Of a DNA stretch of 64,000 bases, positions 38,700 through 50,067 are shown in pieces. This stretch comes from Riptortus pedestris. Taxonomy: Eukaryota > Arthropoda > Insecta > Hemiptera > Alydidae. The stretch is from assembly GCA_019009955.1 (NCBI GenBank), contig CM032231.1, forward strand, positions 106,942,001 through 107,006,000. The letters run 5' to 3'. The position numbers and the translations under genes are program-made. Numbering within the stretch: position 1 is the stretch's first letter; each line of letters opens with the position of its first letter. Under the pieces are notes generated by a model that did not search any database, was not told the DNA's origin, and saw nothing but the letters and a program-made list of their open reading frames with translations.

Positions 38700-38872
38700 A
38701 TAGAACATCTATAGTTTAACAACTTTGGAGTTGCTCTACTGGAAAAGTTTACGAGGATGAATATGGACTGAGAAGATTCTTCAGGTGTCACAATTATGAT
38801 TCACCAAGTCTCAGCCTTACATTAAAATAATTGGCGATTTTAAGGGTGGCAGCACGGGAACGTGGGACACCC
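38700..38872. repeat. Half copy of the GGGTGTCCC MITE
   Basis: AGTCTCAGCC, AATTGGCGATTTTAA and GGCAGCACGGGAACGTGGGA reproduce one arm of 37374-37785. The other end was not found. Confidence 0.5.
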
Positions 38873-39222
38873 CGCACATCTTTTACAGACGAAAAAGTGA
38901 ACATATAATATATCAAGATTGTTAATCATATATAAAAATACGAACACCCTCATAGATATACGATCTAAGATTGGGTCCCTCATGTTTCTTTGAGATTGTA
39001 TCTCTCATAGTTTCAAGATAGGGATTTAGGATTCTACTAAGATTGCTGAGGTAACATATTATCGCTTTAAAAGTCTCTACAGTAAGGAGAACCTGTATAT
39101 TTACAATGTAGTCATCAGGCCAACAATTAAAGAAGGCAACAAAACGTAGAGTCGAATTTTCGAAAATTATAACTATTTCGAGTAACATTTGTTATATACA
39201 CTTTTTTGGTACACTGAATTAT

Positions 39223-39785
39223 AAACGAGATATACGCTAAAACCTATAGCGGAAGTGAACAATTTTATTTGGGACAAAAGACCCAACCGAAATAAATGAA
39301 ACTCGGTATGTGTATTAGCACTAACGCTTTCATTATAATAAGCCATACCAACATTTCTAGGGACGGGCAGGAGTGGGGGTTGTAAGGGTGGCCTGAATTT
39401 AAAATAGCGGTATTTCGTTTTCTATTCGTTTTTTGGCAAAAAATGAACATAACACAAGTTGTTTATTTTGTTATTTAGAGTAACTTTTGTGATATTCATT
39501 TTTGTTTTTTAACAATGTATAAACGAGATATACACTATAAACTAAAGCGGGAGTCAACTATTTTATTAGGCGCTAACGATTGAACCGAACTTAACAAAAC
39601 TCGGTATGTCAATTAGCATTAATTCTTCCATGATTATAAGCTATATTAAAATGTTTAGGTTAGAACGGGAGTGGGGGTTATAAGGGAGGCCTGAAATAAA
39701 AATTCGCGATATTTCATTGTCTATTTGTTTTTCGACAAACATGTACATAACAAAAGTTGTTTACTTTGTTATTTAGATTAACTTT
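39223..39785. repeat. Two tandem repeats of about 298 bp
   Basis: The unit beginning AAACGAGATATACGCTAAAA at 39223 recurs at 39521 (AAACGAGATATACACTATAA). Both contain the AACTCGGTATGT, GGAGTGGGGGTT and TTGTTTATTTTGTTATTTAG-like blocks, and both resemble the arms of the foldback element at 39990-41222. Confidence 0.75.
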
Positions 39786-39928
39786 TTTTTTAATACATTT
39801 ATCCAGGAACAATGTGAAATATTGATATGCTCAACAATTCATTCCTATTTGAACTATCATACATATACCAAGTTTCATAAAATTCGGTTCAGCCGTTTAT
39901 GCGTGAAAAGGTAACAAACACACAAATA

Positions 39929-39929
<1 letters not shown>

Positions 39930-39975
<46 letters not shown>
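39930..39975. repeat. (TA)n microsatellite flanking foldback element
   Basis: A TA tract ending in ATATGTATATATGTATATA immediately left of the foldback element. Its partner is at 41223-41262. Confidence 0.9.
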
Positions 39976-39988
<13 letters not shown>

Positions 39989-39989
39989 A

Positions 39990-41222
39990 TATATACTAGC
40001 TCAGATACCCGGCTTCGCTCGGGAATTCATTTGAGGCTGAATGGTGATGGTATATTTTTGGCAAGGCTTTACTTTGCACAAAATTTTGACATTTACCCCA
40101 GTTTAGGGTGTTTAGGGTTAATACCCGTTAATGGCATTTGTTAATAATAAAATTATTTTTTTATGTAAGACTTCACTGTCCTGCATATTGTCATATTTCC
40201 CGTCTCCTGTGCATTATGCATAGATTTGAATTATTAAGGAGAAAATATTGACATACATTTGAATTAATTTTTTCAGGTGAGGTACCTGGTAGTTCATATT
40301 GAAAAGAAGTGTTGAGCAAATTTCTCTAAATAACTAAATAAACAACTTTAGTTATGTGTATATTTGCCGAAACCCTAATAGTAAATCATTACTATTAATT
40401 TCAGGCCTCCCTTATAACCCCCACTCCTGCCCGTCCCACTCCTGTTCTTCTCTGAGAATATTAATATAGGCTAAAGTCTAAGTTGGGCTAGTAGTAATAT
40501 ACATACCAAGTTTCATAAAATTCGGTTCAGCCGTTTATGCGTGAAATGGTAACAAACAAACAAACAGACACGAAAGAAACAAAATGTAGTTATGGTGTCT
40601 ATGACATGTGAAACGAAATTTCACGATAACATTTCGTTTTACATGACATAGACAACATAACTGCATTTTGTTTCTTTTGTGTCTGTTTGTTTGTTTGTTA
40701 CCTTTTCACGCATAAACGGCTGAATCGGTATGTGAGTTAGCACTAACGCCTTCCTTATAATAAGCCATACTAACATTTCGAGGGAGGGGCAGGAGTGGGG
40801 GTTATAAGGGAAGCCTGAAATTAAAAATAGTGACATTTCGTTTCCTATTGGGGTTTCGGCAAATATGCACATAACAAAAGTTGTTTATTTTGTTATTAAG
40901 AGAAAGTTGTTCAACAATTCTTTTCAATATGAACTATCAGGCACCTCACCTGGAAAAATTAATTCAAATGTATGTTAATATTTAAAAATTCAAATATATC
41001 CATAATGCACAGGAAACGGGAAATATGACAATATGGAGGACAGTGAAGTCTTACATAAAAAATTAATTTTATTATTAACAAATCTACAGAAACGACGGGT
41101 ATTAACCCTACACACTGGGACGGGTAAATGTCAAAATATTGTTCAAAGTAAAGCCTTGCAAAAAAATTCCATCAACATTCAGCCTCAAATGAGTTCCCGA
41201 GCGAAGCCGGGTATATGAGCTA
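39990..41222. mobile_element. Foldback element with about 600-bp inverted arms
   Basis: The left arm starts TACTAGCTCAGATACCCGGC and the right arm ends GCCGGGTATATGAGCTAGTA. Both arms contain CATTTGAGGCTGAATG, TATGTAAGACTTCACTGTCC, CACTCCTGCCC and TTCAGCCGTTTATGCGTG in mirrored order, meeting at a near-perfect palindrome around 40615. No transposase was recognised. The TTCAGCCGTTTATGCG block followed by GGTAACAAACAAAC is a motif common in arthropod repeats. TA tracts lie on both sides. Confidence 0.85.
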
Positions 41223-41264
<42 letters not shown>

Positions 41265-41394
41265 TTAAGGGAAATATGCTAAAAAATATTTGGAGGTGTG
41301 AGGGTACCAACGTACCAATGATAAGAAACAAAGTTGACTTACTGTCATGTTGTACTTATATAACATGCCTAATATAATCCATGCTTTAAGAAAG

Positions 41395-42082
41395 TTCCTC
41401 ACGCAGGGGCTGCCTAAAATAAGCAGATTTCCCACGTGCTGGTATAACACACTAGTGATGTTTTCTATCACATTTCTAGGATAAATAACGGATATATTTT
41501 CATTTTATAATTCTCTGCCTCTCTAAACCCCTCTACACGGGCCGATTCCAGCCATTAACTATCATGATATTTAGTGTTGAATGAAACATTTAAATATGAA
41601 GTATGGTGTAGAATAAATGAACATTTTCGAGTTAAGAAAGTAAAATCGTAAAAGATGATGCTATCACTCAACGTATTTGCAAGTACCTTCTCATCTGTTG
41701 AAAACAATATTTGGTATTTAATCTTCAAATGAAGTGGTTCATTATAAAACAGACTATAGTTTATGCGATATGAGTAAGAGTGCGGGTGTACTGAAGGCTG
41801 AAAACTAAACAAATCCAACTATCTGGGTCAATATTGAAAATAGAGAACAAATCTACGTAACAATATTTAAAGTAGATCTAATTTACAATAAAATAGATTC
41901 TAAACAATTTTTCGATCCGACTAATAATAAGAGAGATATTTCAAAGTCTTGAAATCCCTATCCTCCCACTTGTCCGATTTCACCCATTAACGAACTTGGT
42001 CTGTAGTCTTGCATGAAGTACATATACATCGAGTTTGGTTACGATCAAACAAAAATTGCGACCGCCAATATATAATTATAAT

Positions 42083-42139
<57 letters not shown>
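41395..42139 (-). mobile_element. Element H, minus orientation, missing its 5' palindrome
   Basis: The 3' end in plus orientation reads CTCACGCAGGGGCTGCCTAA, AAGCAGATTTCCCACG, followed by the core (CCGATTTCACCCATTAACGA block at about 41975) and the TA tract 42090-42138. A loose 5' end fragment, CCTTAAGGGAAATATGCT, lies at 41264-41281 after the neighbouring TA tract. Confidence 0.7.
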
Positions 42140-42141
<2 letters not shown>

Positions 42142-42175
42142 GTGCTGATGTTTTCGACCAGGTTGTATTTATATA

Positions 42176-42604
42176 GGGTGTGTTATTCTTCTCGGAGTTT
42201 TGGTCAATGTTGGTGAAATAAATCTTAGTTTATGCCGATATTTCGAGAATCTTTATTTTCTCTTCTTCAGGGCTGTAAAATTACATGTACTACTTTATAA
42301 TATTGCACTTTGTTATTATACATTATTGTAAAAGGGGTTACAAAACAAGGAAGGTTACTATAACCCTAGTCATAGTGCAATAAGAATGTATAATAGTTTA
42401 TAGATTATTTAGTCTTGGTAAGTAATAATAAGGAAAAAAAAACCCTTTTACAATAATGTATAATAACAAAGTGCAATATTATAAAGTAGTACATGTAATT
42501 TTACAGCCCTGAAGAAGAGAAAATAAAGATTCTCGAAATATCGGCATAAACTAAGATTTATTTCACCATCATTGACCAAAACTCCGAGAAGAATAACACA
42601 CCCT
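42176..42604. mobile_element. MITE with about 165-bp near-perfect inverted repeats
   Basis: Left arm AGGGTGTGTTATTCTTCTCG to TGTAAAAGGGG (42176-42342) is mirrored by 42443-42604, ending CGAGAAGAATAACACACCCT. The flanks are TATAT on each side, consistent with TA duplication. The short centre (about 42343-42442) is unique. No coding sequence. The transcript of either strand would fold into a long hairpin. Confidence 0.85.
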
Positions 42605-42879
42605 ATATATATATAAATCTAAATTTCTTTTTTTTTGGACGATTTAAATGTTGCTATTTTTAAAGTCTCTTCAACTAGAGCTTTTCAATAATGAATTTAT
42701 TTATAATGCATGCCCATGCTTAACTTCCAAAGCCCAAAACTACATTCCACGCATTTATTGTTCCAAACGGAATCTGTGAAGAAATTTTCAAAAGGAACTA
42801 TCGAAACGCTTATTTATAAACGAACCCAGGTTGAATTTCTTCAATGTCAAATTACGAGGCTATAATGACTACTTTTTTT

Positions 42880-43092
42880 GGGGCTCAGTTTGGGCGTTGG
42901 TCTTAATCTCGCGTGGTAGGTAGGCCTAGAGTGGCAGGTTCAATTCCCGCCCTGAGCAGCAGAAATTTATTTAGTGACGGACTCATTAAATAAACTCTTT
43001 AAGCCCACCCTGGCTAGAAAAGGGTAGTAACCTGTAGATAACCCATGCCGATTAGCCATAGTTGCATAAAGTGGACGTAAATAATAATAAAC
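42880..43092 (+). mobile_element. tRNA-derived SINE, plus strand, with target duplication
   Basis: It begins GGGGCTCAG, has an A-box-like segment and the B-box-like GGTTCAATTCCCG at about 42938. A conserved body follows (TTTATTTAGTGACGGA, CACCCTGGCTAGAAA, CTGTAGATAACCC) and it ends in a TAAATAATAATAA tail. Flanks AATGACTACTTT (42864-42875) and AATGATTACTTT (43093-43104) are a 12-bp target duplication with one change. Confidence 0.8.
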
Positions 43093-43446
43093 AATGATTA
43101 CTTTCAGAGACAACGGTAACTCAAAAATAAAAATACACTTCCGTAAATATTATTAGGTAATCTTGGTCTAATTATATACAGATTATACTTGACTTAGTTA
43201 GTGAAGTTAATTTCTGGGACCGAGGCGTGAAACATTCAGTTTGTTCAATATTGGAAAGCTTGACTTAGCAACCTCTTTGCCTACCAACCCATTACTGATT
43301 AATCCTTAACAACTTCATGTATTAGCAGATTTCCTTTAAGGGAAATCAGCTATTGAGGTTGTACTCATGACTCGATTTTCGAAATTTTTCTTCAAATGTC
43401 CAACGATCCTACCCAGGAGATGACGAAAATGAGGTCCGTTCAAAAC

Positions 43447-43499
<53 letters not shown>

Positions 43500-43500
43500 A

Positions 43501-44807
43501 TGTTACTGTAAAACCCCGGAGTGTGGTAAATCCTAGGATTTCCCGGTAAATCTTAGGATTGACCAGAAGCGTTGGTAAATGTCCGATTTAATCTTTCAAA
43601 ATGGACTATAGCCAGTAAATCTAAGGATTTCCCAAGAGGCTCGGTAAAAGCTAGAATTATCTCAATCAGGACGCGTCTTTCGGACTTTTACCAACAGATT
43701 TTGGTAAATCCTAACATTTCCCAGCGTCTGCCGGTTAAAGTTGGAATAAAGGTAATTTGAAATGAAAATTTTAGAATATGTTTTATTATTATTTGTTACA
43801 GCATGGGAGAGAATTGTGGCACTTTGAATTTCACTTCATATTAGCTAACTTCCACAAACATTTCTTATTTGAACATTTTTTTAATCAGTTGCATTTTTTG
43901 AAACCCTGGCCACCAACCAATGACTTTTGACGAACTGCGGTGCGAAGGCTCATCTCTTCGACGGGCAATTCATCAGGAGACATGAAATTCTCGGTGCAAA
44001 TTGTAAACTGATTACGCGAATATAATGTATTCAATTTTTCTGAAGAAGTTCCGAGTTGGTAGAACCCATCTTCTTTTTTGACGATCACTGCAATGCTTTT
44101 GGGGTCGATTTTAGATCGGTCGACATCAGGAATTTTGATCCTCACGTTCTGGCTAACTTCGGGATCTTGGGATTTTCCTTTCGTCGTTTTCCCCCATTTT
44201 TCTTAGCCTATGATTCAAGACCTTCCCTTGCTGCTGGCGAATTTCTTTGACAGAGGACATCTTCTGTTTGGACATTTTTGTCATATCTTCCTCAAGAGCC
44301 AACGTTTGAACCTCAAAGTATTATCAAGAATTTGGTCAAGCTGTTTTTCAGAGGCGAGATTGGTTATCATATCACGAGGTTATCATATTTCGAGGTAGCC
44401 AAACCCATTTTCATGGGGGCTCCCATGGCTTCATAGGGAGAGCATTTGATTCCTTCGTGGTAGGGTCTGTTTTTCATGGCCTGAATAAACCTAATCCCCT
44501 CAGACCACTTTGAAGTATCATTGGTTCTCATCCATCCCTGTCCTCCTCCTCTTCATTGGAAATTTACCAATGAGCCTTGGGAAATCCGCACATTTACCAA
44601 ACAGCATTGGTAAAAGTACGAAATCTCACATTTATTTAATGTTTTTCGGGCATTTACGAAGGCAGACGGTAAATCCGGGGATTGACCAACTGCCAAGCGG
44701 TAAAAGCTCGAATTTCATCTAGCTTTCGGACTTTAACCAGTGCTCTTTGTAAATCCTAGGATTTACTGGTAAGTCCTGACATTTACCACACTTCGGGGTT
44801 TTACAGT

Positions 44808-44811
<4 letters not shown>
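43501..44811. mobile_element. 1.3-kb DNA transposon with inverted ends and KRBA2-like transposase remnant
   Basis: The ends TGTTACTGTAAAACCCC and GGGGTTTTACAGTAACA are inverted, and subterminal GGTAAATCCTAGGATT-type motifs repeat many times inside both ends. The flanks are TA repeats. Coding remnants are on the minus strand at 43885-44510. Most of the transposase is missing, so the copy is non-autonomous. Confidence 0.82.
43885..44510 (-). pseudogene. C-terminal remnant of KRBA2-like (integrase-type DDE) transposase
   Basis: On the minus strand 44510-44400 reads KWSEGIRFIQAMKNRPYHEG and IKCSPYEAM, the end of an integrase-type catalytic core. After stops and a frame change, 44145-43885 gives VRIKIPDVDRSKIDP, GFYQLGTSSEKL, YSRNQF and GGQGFKKC before the stop. 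These are hallmarks of transposase proteins related to the domesticated KRBA2. The N-terminal part with most catalytic acids is absent and there are at least two stops, so it is inactive. Confidence 0.8.
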
Positions 44812-44865
<54 letters not shown>

Positions 44866-45036
44866 TATTACCGCTCTAGCGGTTGCAATTATTGTTTAAT
44901 CGTTACCAATCTCGATATTTAGTCATTTTATGTAAAAAGAAAGATCAAGTTCGTTAACGACTGAAATCGGGCAAGGAGGTGGGGAGGATTTTCGAAAATT
45001 CGAAAAATTGTATAGAACCAATCTTATTACAAATTA

Positions 45037-45270
45037 CTACTATTATTACTATTTATTAACGTCCACTTTTTGCAACGTAGGCTAATCGGGACGGGTTATC
45101 TACAGGTTACCACCATTTTCTAGCCAGGGTGGGATTTTAGGACGTTATTTAATGAATTTCGTCACTAAATAATTTCCTTTGCCCAGGCGAGAATCGAACT
45201 CGCCACTCTAGGTTTACCATGTGAGATAAAGGTCAACGCTTTAACTCGCATGGCTAACCTGAGCCCCTTT
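45037..45270 (-). mobile_element. tRNA-derived SINE, minus strand, with 13-bp target duplication
   Basis: On the minus strand it starts GGGGCTCAGGTTAGCC, contains GAGTTCGATTCTCGCC (B box) and ends with the GTCCACTTT, GTTAATAAAT tail. The duplication TTATTACAAATTA is exact at 45024-45036 and 45271-45283, and matches one uninterrupted copy of that block in other element-H cores. Confidence 0.88.
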
Positions 45271-45889
45271 TTATTACAAATTAAATTTACTGTAAATATT
45301 GTTATACAAATTTATTCAATATCTTGAATATTAACCGAGGTATTTGCATTTTTCAGTTTTCAGGCATTAGCAAAAAGCCACTTCTACTCATGTTACATAA
45401 ACAATACTCTGCTACATAATAAATCACATTATTCGAAGTTTAAATACCAAAAATTGTATTGAAGAGACCTTAATTATACGAGATACATGCACATATGTTC
45501 TGCCGCCCCCCCCCTGTCTTTAATTCTTAGACTACTAAAATTTGATTGATTGAAATAAAAATGATGCTGATTCATTATAATTTACAGTACTAGATATAGT
45601 AAACAGTTCTCAATAAAATTACTATGTTATATTCTGATATATTTCAGTAATTTTTTTTCTTTCCGGTGTGAGGCGGGCAGACCAGTTTGTTTACATTTCT
45701 AACTCAACGCTTCCTTTCGGCACGTTATTGAAATTGGATGAAACATTTCTTATTTCTATGTCTATTTATTCACGATGGTGTTGTCTTAGCAGTATGTAGA
45801 TTTATCTATTACTAAACTTCACGAGGAAAATCTGCTTACTTTACGCAGTCCCTGCGTGACGGACTTTTTAAGCTTACAATAAAAAGGCG

Positions 45890-46200
45890 CATGTTATAAC
45901 AGCTTATTGTCATAATGACATTAGTGGGAGGGAAGGCTGAAAACTAAAAAAAATCCCAAAATCTCGTTTAATGATCACATGAGAGAAAATTTAATGATCA
46001 CATGAGAGAAAACTTCTATTACAACATTCATTGGCAATTAAATTTACAACACGATTGGTACTATACTATTTTTCGATCTAACGTATATTAATGGATATTG
46101 CGAATTTTCAAAATCTTTTAAAATCAGAAAAACTTTTAAATATCAAGTTAGGTGAATTTAAAACAAATATTGAGGCCGCTAGGATGTTACAAAACTTATT
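45890..46200 (-). repeat. Element H core fragment
   Basis: On the minus strand the GCTGTTATAACATG block, the TATTAATATACGTTAGATCG block and the end of the core are recognisable. No termini. Confidence 0.5.
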
Positions 46201-46289
46201 TTATTGTTCCCATAGGAAGTACCTGATGTAAACCAAACGTGATATTTAAGCAGAGCTTGTAAAATATTTTTTAATATGTTTATTTATTT

Positions 46290-46740
46290 ATTTAAATGAG
46301 TTCCGCAACGCCGGCTATTTACTCATTATTCAAGTGTCATTAAACAGCGAAAAAAGAGATAGAAGGGGGAGGGGAAGAAAAATTAAATAAATAAAACAAA
46401 AAGGAAAAGAGATAACCAAAAAAAATGAAAGCTTTTACCCCCTGCTAATGTAGGAAATAAGTCAAGAGTGTGTAGAAATTGTAGACTATAGTGTGTTGTG
46501 TATGTTAATGTTTTTTAGATGAATGAGTCTATGTAATTACTTTTATCGGTCAAAAGTTCATGTAAGTCATGTGGAATATCTAAATTGTATCTCCGTCGAC
46601 AGTTAGTCAATATGCGATGTACATTCAAGGTTTCGTTACAATGTCTACAAGTTGGTGTGTCCTTGTTTGTCATTAAATGTCCATGAGTCAGCAAGGAATG
46701 GGCAATGCGAAGTCTGGGCAGCATATTTTTAATAAAATAG
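46290..46740 (-). pseudogene. 3' end of a non-LTR retrotransposon ORF2
   Basis: On the minus strand 46724-46515 encodes 69 residues: LPRLRIAHSLLTHGHL, then a zinc-knuckle-like C-x2-C-x8-H-x4-C arrangement (CRHCNETLNVHRILTNC). This matches the C-terminal end of ORF2 in jockey-like non-LTR elements. The reverse transcriptase itself is absent (5' truncation). The A-rich stretch at 46370-46430 on the plus strand lies downstream of the ORF. Confidence 0.75.
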
Positions 46741-46849
46741 CTAAAGTTGAAAATCGTAGGAGTATGGTTTTATAAAAGGCAGAGAACACAAAAGGCTCTG
46801 TTAATTACCGGGAAAGAGTATTAAGTTTTCAATAACATCGGATGAATAA

Positions 46850-46998
46850 TATTTTTTGGATTCGACTCTTAATGCTTAGACATTTGTAAAACATTTTCCC
46901 CCGTTTTAACCTCTCACTGATCGGATTTCAGCCTTTAATGACCCTGAACTCCCACTTTTCATACGATTAAATATCAAGTTTCGTAACGATTTGTATGT
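46850..46998 (-). repeat. Element H core fragment
   Basis: On the minus strand it holds the AAGGCTGAAATCCGATCAG block and a following G-rich tract. No ends. Confidence 0.5.
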
Positions 46999-47309
46999 GT
47001 GTGTGCGTGTAATAGAATATATATCATGCACTGGGCATTCATGAACTGTTTGAACCATAGAGAGTACAGAATGGTTTATTTTTGAGCCGACCTATCGAAG
47101 TAGTACCTGCTCCCATATTATGACAGGGGGTCTTGACCTAGCCATGGGAGATCGCAGTGCGGGAGACGGTGTCAGGCACTCAGCATCGATCTCCCACATT
47201 CAGGGACGTTCCTCTTGCGAACCATGGACAATCGGGTAGACACTGCCTTGTCTCTTTTATCACATATGCACCTTATATCAGACTTACCTTAAGCGAAGTA
47301 AAAAAAAAA

Positions 47310-47362
47310 AATGTCTTCAAATGTCCATCGATCCAAGATGATGAAAAAAATGAGGTCCGTTC

Positions 47363-47402
<40 letters not shown>

Positions 47403-48210
47403 GTTAACGCTCTAGCGGTCGTAATATTTGTATGACTGTTACCAAAGTTGATATTTAATCATTTTATGTAAAAAGAATGATCGTATTCGTTAATGGCTGA
47501 AATCAGACAAGTGAGGGGGTCTAGAGGGGCTTTCGAAAATTCAAAATATCTCCGCTACTATAGTCGGATCGAAAAATTGTATAGAACCAATCTTATTGCA
47601 AATCGTATGATCTATAAATGTTGTACTATACATATTTTCTGTATCATGAATATTAACCGAGATATTTGAATTTAATATTTTTTCGCTTTCAGTAAACTCC
47701 TCCCACTGATGTCATATTAATAATAAGCTCTTATATCATGAACAGATTCATTACGAGGTTATATTCCAAATATCGTTTTCATTGAACTTTTACTTTCTTT
47801 GGTATATCCACATACGTTATGTTGATCCCGTCTTCTTTTTTGCATTACTAAAATTTGAGTATTAGCATAAAAAGTATTCTGATTCATTATAAATTATAGA
47901 ACTAGCTATAATAAATAGTTTTCAATAAAGTTAATGTGTTATATTCAGATATATTTCATTAATTGTTTGTCTTTGCAGTCAATCTATCTATTCAGCGCTA
48001 CGAGGTTGGCTGGCCCGTTTGTTCACAATTCAACCGCTTTCCGTTTTAGTAATTATTAACTTGTATTGTAAATTGACTTTTCTTATTACAGTTTGTATTT
48101 CTTCACTTAACATTCACGGTGGTGTTACCATTTGATTTATCTATTGTAAGCCTTCGCTTGGGAAGTCTGCATAGTTTACTCAGGCCCTTACGTAAGGGAC
48201 GTTTTTAATT
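47310..48210 (+). mobile_element. Element H, diverged, nearly full length
   Basis: The 5' palindrome is lost but CAAATGTCCATCGATCC, GAGGTCCGTTCAAAAT, a TA tract (47370-47400), TAACGCTCTAGCGGTC and a long core follow in order. The 3' end at 48150-48205 reads TGGGAAGTCTGCATAGTTTA, with CCCTTACGTAAGGGACG replacing the usual hairpin by another palindrome. The region 47020-47300 before it is unassigned. Confidence 0.65.
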
Positions 48211-48830
48211 TTATTTGTTTATTTTGGTATTTGTCGACATTATGATATAATGTCGTAGAGTAGCTAATATTATTATTATTTTTTAAATAGCGTAGCTAAT
48301 ATCATTAGCTACACACATTTAAAAAAAATTGTCCTAGGAAACCACATTTGTTCATATTTTACAGTCATGTTTTAGATCTAAAGGTGGAGGCTTAAAACGT
48401 TTAGGAGCCTCGGAATTTTTTATTCACCTCACCAGCAGCATTTTGAAATAATTAAAAATGGTTTCCATGCCTGTTGTCACTTCAGACATAATAACTAAAA
48501 TACTTACGATTTTATATGTCAACCCCATTGGTTATTCTTAAACCAATTTCAGTCAATAGCGAACTTGAAATTCAATTTTACATTAAACCATGAAATGGAA
48601 AATGTTTCTAAAAATCTACTTATAACTATTAAAAGAATAACTAAAAACTTAAGCATCATAGGTGATAAATTTTCCATCTCATGCTTCTAAAGTACAATTT
48701 ATCTTATGTGGAGACCAAAAGAGTTCATTGTATTTCTATTAAAAGAAATTAATAAACGGTTTGCAGCTCTTCAATTAAAACTTGGAATTAAATGGAAATA
48801 TACAGTATTTCCGGACCAATGAATCGTATC

Positions 48831-48951
48831 AAAAAGTCCGTCACGCATGGGCTGCGTAAACTAAGCAGATTTCCCACAAAGAAGCATTGCCAAAAACAAA
48901 ATAGAATATTTCCGTCTCAAATGATTTCCCGATCGAAGCCGGGTATCTTGG

Positions 48952-49017
<66 letters not shown>

Positions 49018-49157
49018 TATATAGCTATATATAATTTTGAACGGACCTCATTTTTGTCATTTCCTGGGTAGGATTGATGGACATTTGAAGAAATTTTTCG
49101 AAAATCGCGTCATGAGTACGACCTCAATAGCTGATTTCCCCTAAGGGAAATCTGCTA
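48831..49157 (-). mobile_element. Element H ends joined by a foldback-element fragment
   Basis: In plus orientation it starts AAAAAGTCCGTCACGCATGG, AAGCAGATTTCCCAC and ends TAAGGGAAATCTGCT, so both termini are present. The core is replaced by CTCAAATGATTTCCCG, GAAGCCGGGTATC, an end fragment of the 39990-41222 foldback family, followed by a TA tract (48955-49022). Confidence 0.7.
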
Positions 49158-49204
49158 AAAAGTACGACGTAAAAGTGCTTCGTTAACTATACATATTTTT
49201 CACC

Positions 49205-49645
49205 TGCTGCAATACCAAAGAAAAACAATTGCTGAAATATTTTAGAATATAACACATTAATTTTATTGAAAACTATTTCCTAAATCTAGTACTGTAATTT
49301 ATAATGAATCAGGATAACGTTTATTTCAATCTATCAAATTTTAGTAGTCCAAGAATAAAGACAGGGGGGGGGGCGGCAGAACATATTTGCATTTATCTCG
49401 TATAATAAAGGTCTTTTGAAAACAATATTTGGTATTTAAGCTTCAATAAAGTAATTAATTATATAACAGAGTATTGTTTAAGTAACATGAGTAGAAGTGG
49501 GGGTTTGCTGAAAGCTGAAAAATACAAATATCTCGATTAATATTCAAGATAGAGAATAAATGTATATAAAAATATTTATAGTACATTTGTAACAATATGT
49601 ATAGAATCAAGGTTGTTAAACTATTGATGCACTACAATTGTTCTT
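49205..49645 (-). repeat. Element H core fragment
   Basis: On the minus strand the order from the AATATTTTTATATAC block to GAAATATATTC-type sequence matches the downstream half of the core. A plus-oriented 3' terminus of another copy lies at about 50255-50308 (GTGGGAAATGTGCTTAG, ACGCAGGCCCTGCATG). Confidence 0.5.
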
Positions 49646-49711
49646 CTATTCATTTTTTAGAAACTGAAGTATTAAGCTAGTAATTGCTATTTTTTTTGTT
49701 TTAGTCAGGAT

Positions 49712-50067
49712 CAGTGGCGGCTCGAAGCTAAAATTAGTGGGAGTGCTGCTCCAGAAAATGTTTAGCCTTAGCACGCGGGGGTCGGCACTGCGGGAACGAC
49801 AGTGCTCTATCTCCCTTGCAGCCTGGAGCTTCCTCTGTGACAACAGTCAAACACCTCGCCGCTGCAACTGTGAAGCTCACAGTTCCATACATAGATTTTT
49901 GTATCTTTTTTCGTAAACTGGGGGATGGTTACTGCATTAAGCTTAAGGATTATATATTATACAAGTATAAAGAAAGAATTAAAGAAAAAAGGCTCATTAT
50001 ATTAAATGTTATAAAGTTTAATTGGGGGTGCTGCAGTTCCACAGTGGCTATACACGAGCCGCCAATG
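49712..50067. mobile_element. hAT-type MITE with 8-bp target duplication
   Basis: The ends are CAGTGGCGGCTCG and CGAGCCGCCAATG, inverted with one mismatch. Direct repeats GTCAGGAT at 49704-49711 and 50068-50075 are exact and 8 bp long, the hallmark of the hAT superfamily. A GC-richer subterminal part lies at 49740-49880. No transposase is encoded. Confidence 0.88.

Larger units (their letters stand above)
43324..45869 (+). mobile_element. Element H split by two later insertions
   Basis: The 5' end AGCAGATTTCCTTTAAGGGA is at 43324, the TA tract at 43447-43500. After the inserted element 43501-44811 the TA tract resumes to 44862, then ACCGCTCTAGCGGTTGCAAT and core. A SINE (45037-45270) interrupts the TTATTACAAATTA block. 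It ends in the 36800-type subfamily 3' terminus with ACGCAGTCCCTGCGTGACGG at 45843-45862. Confidence 0.8.
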
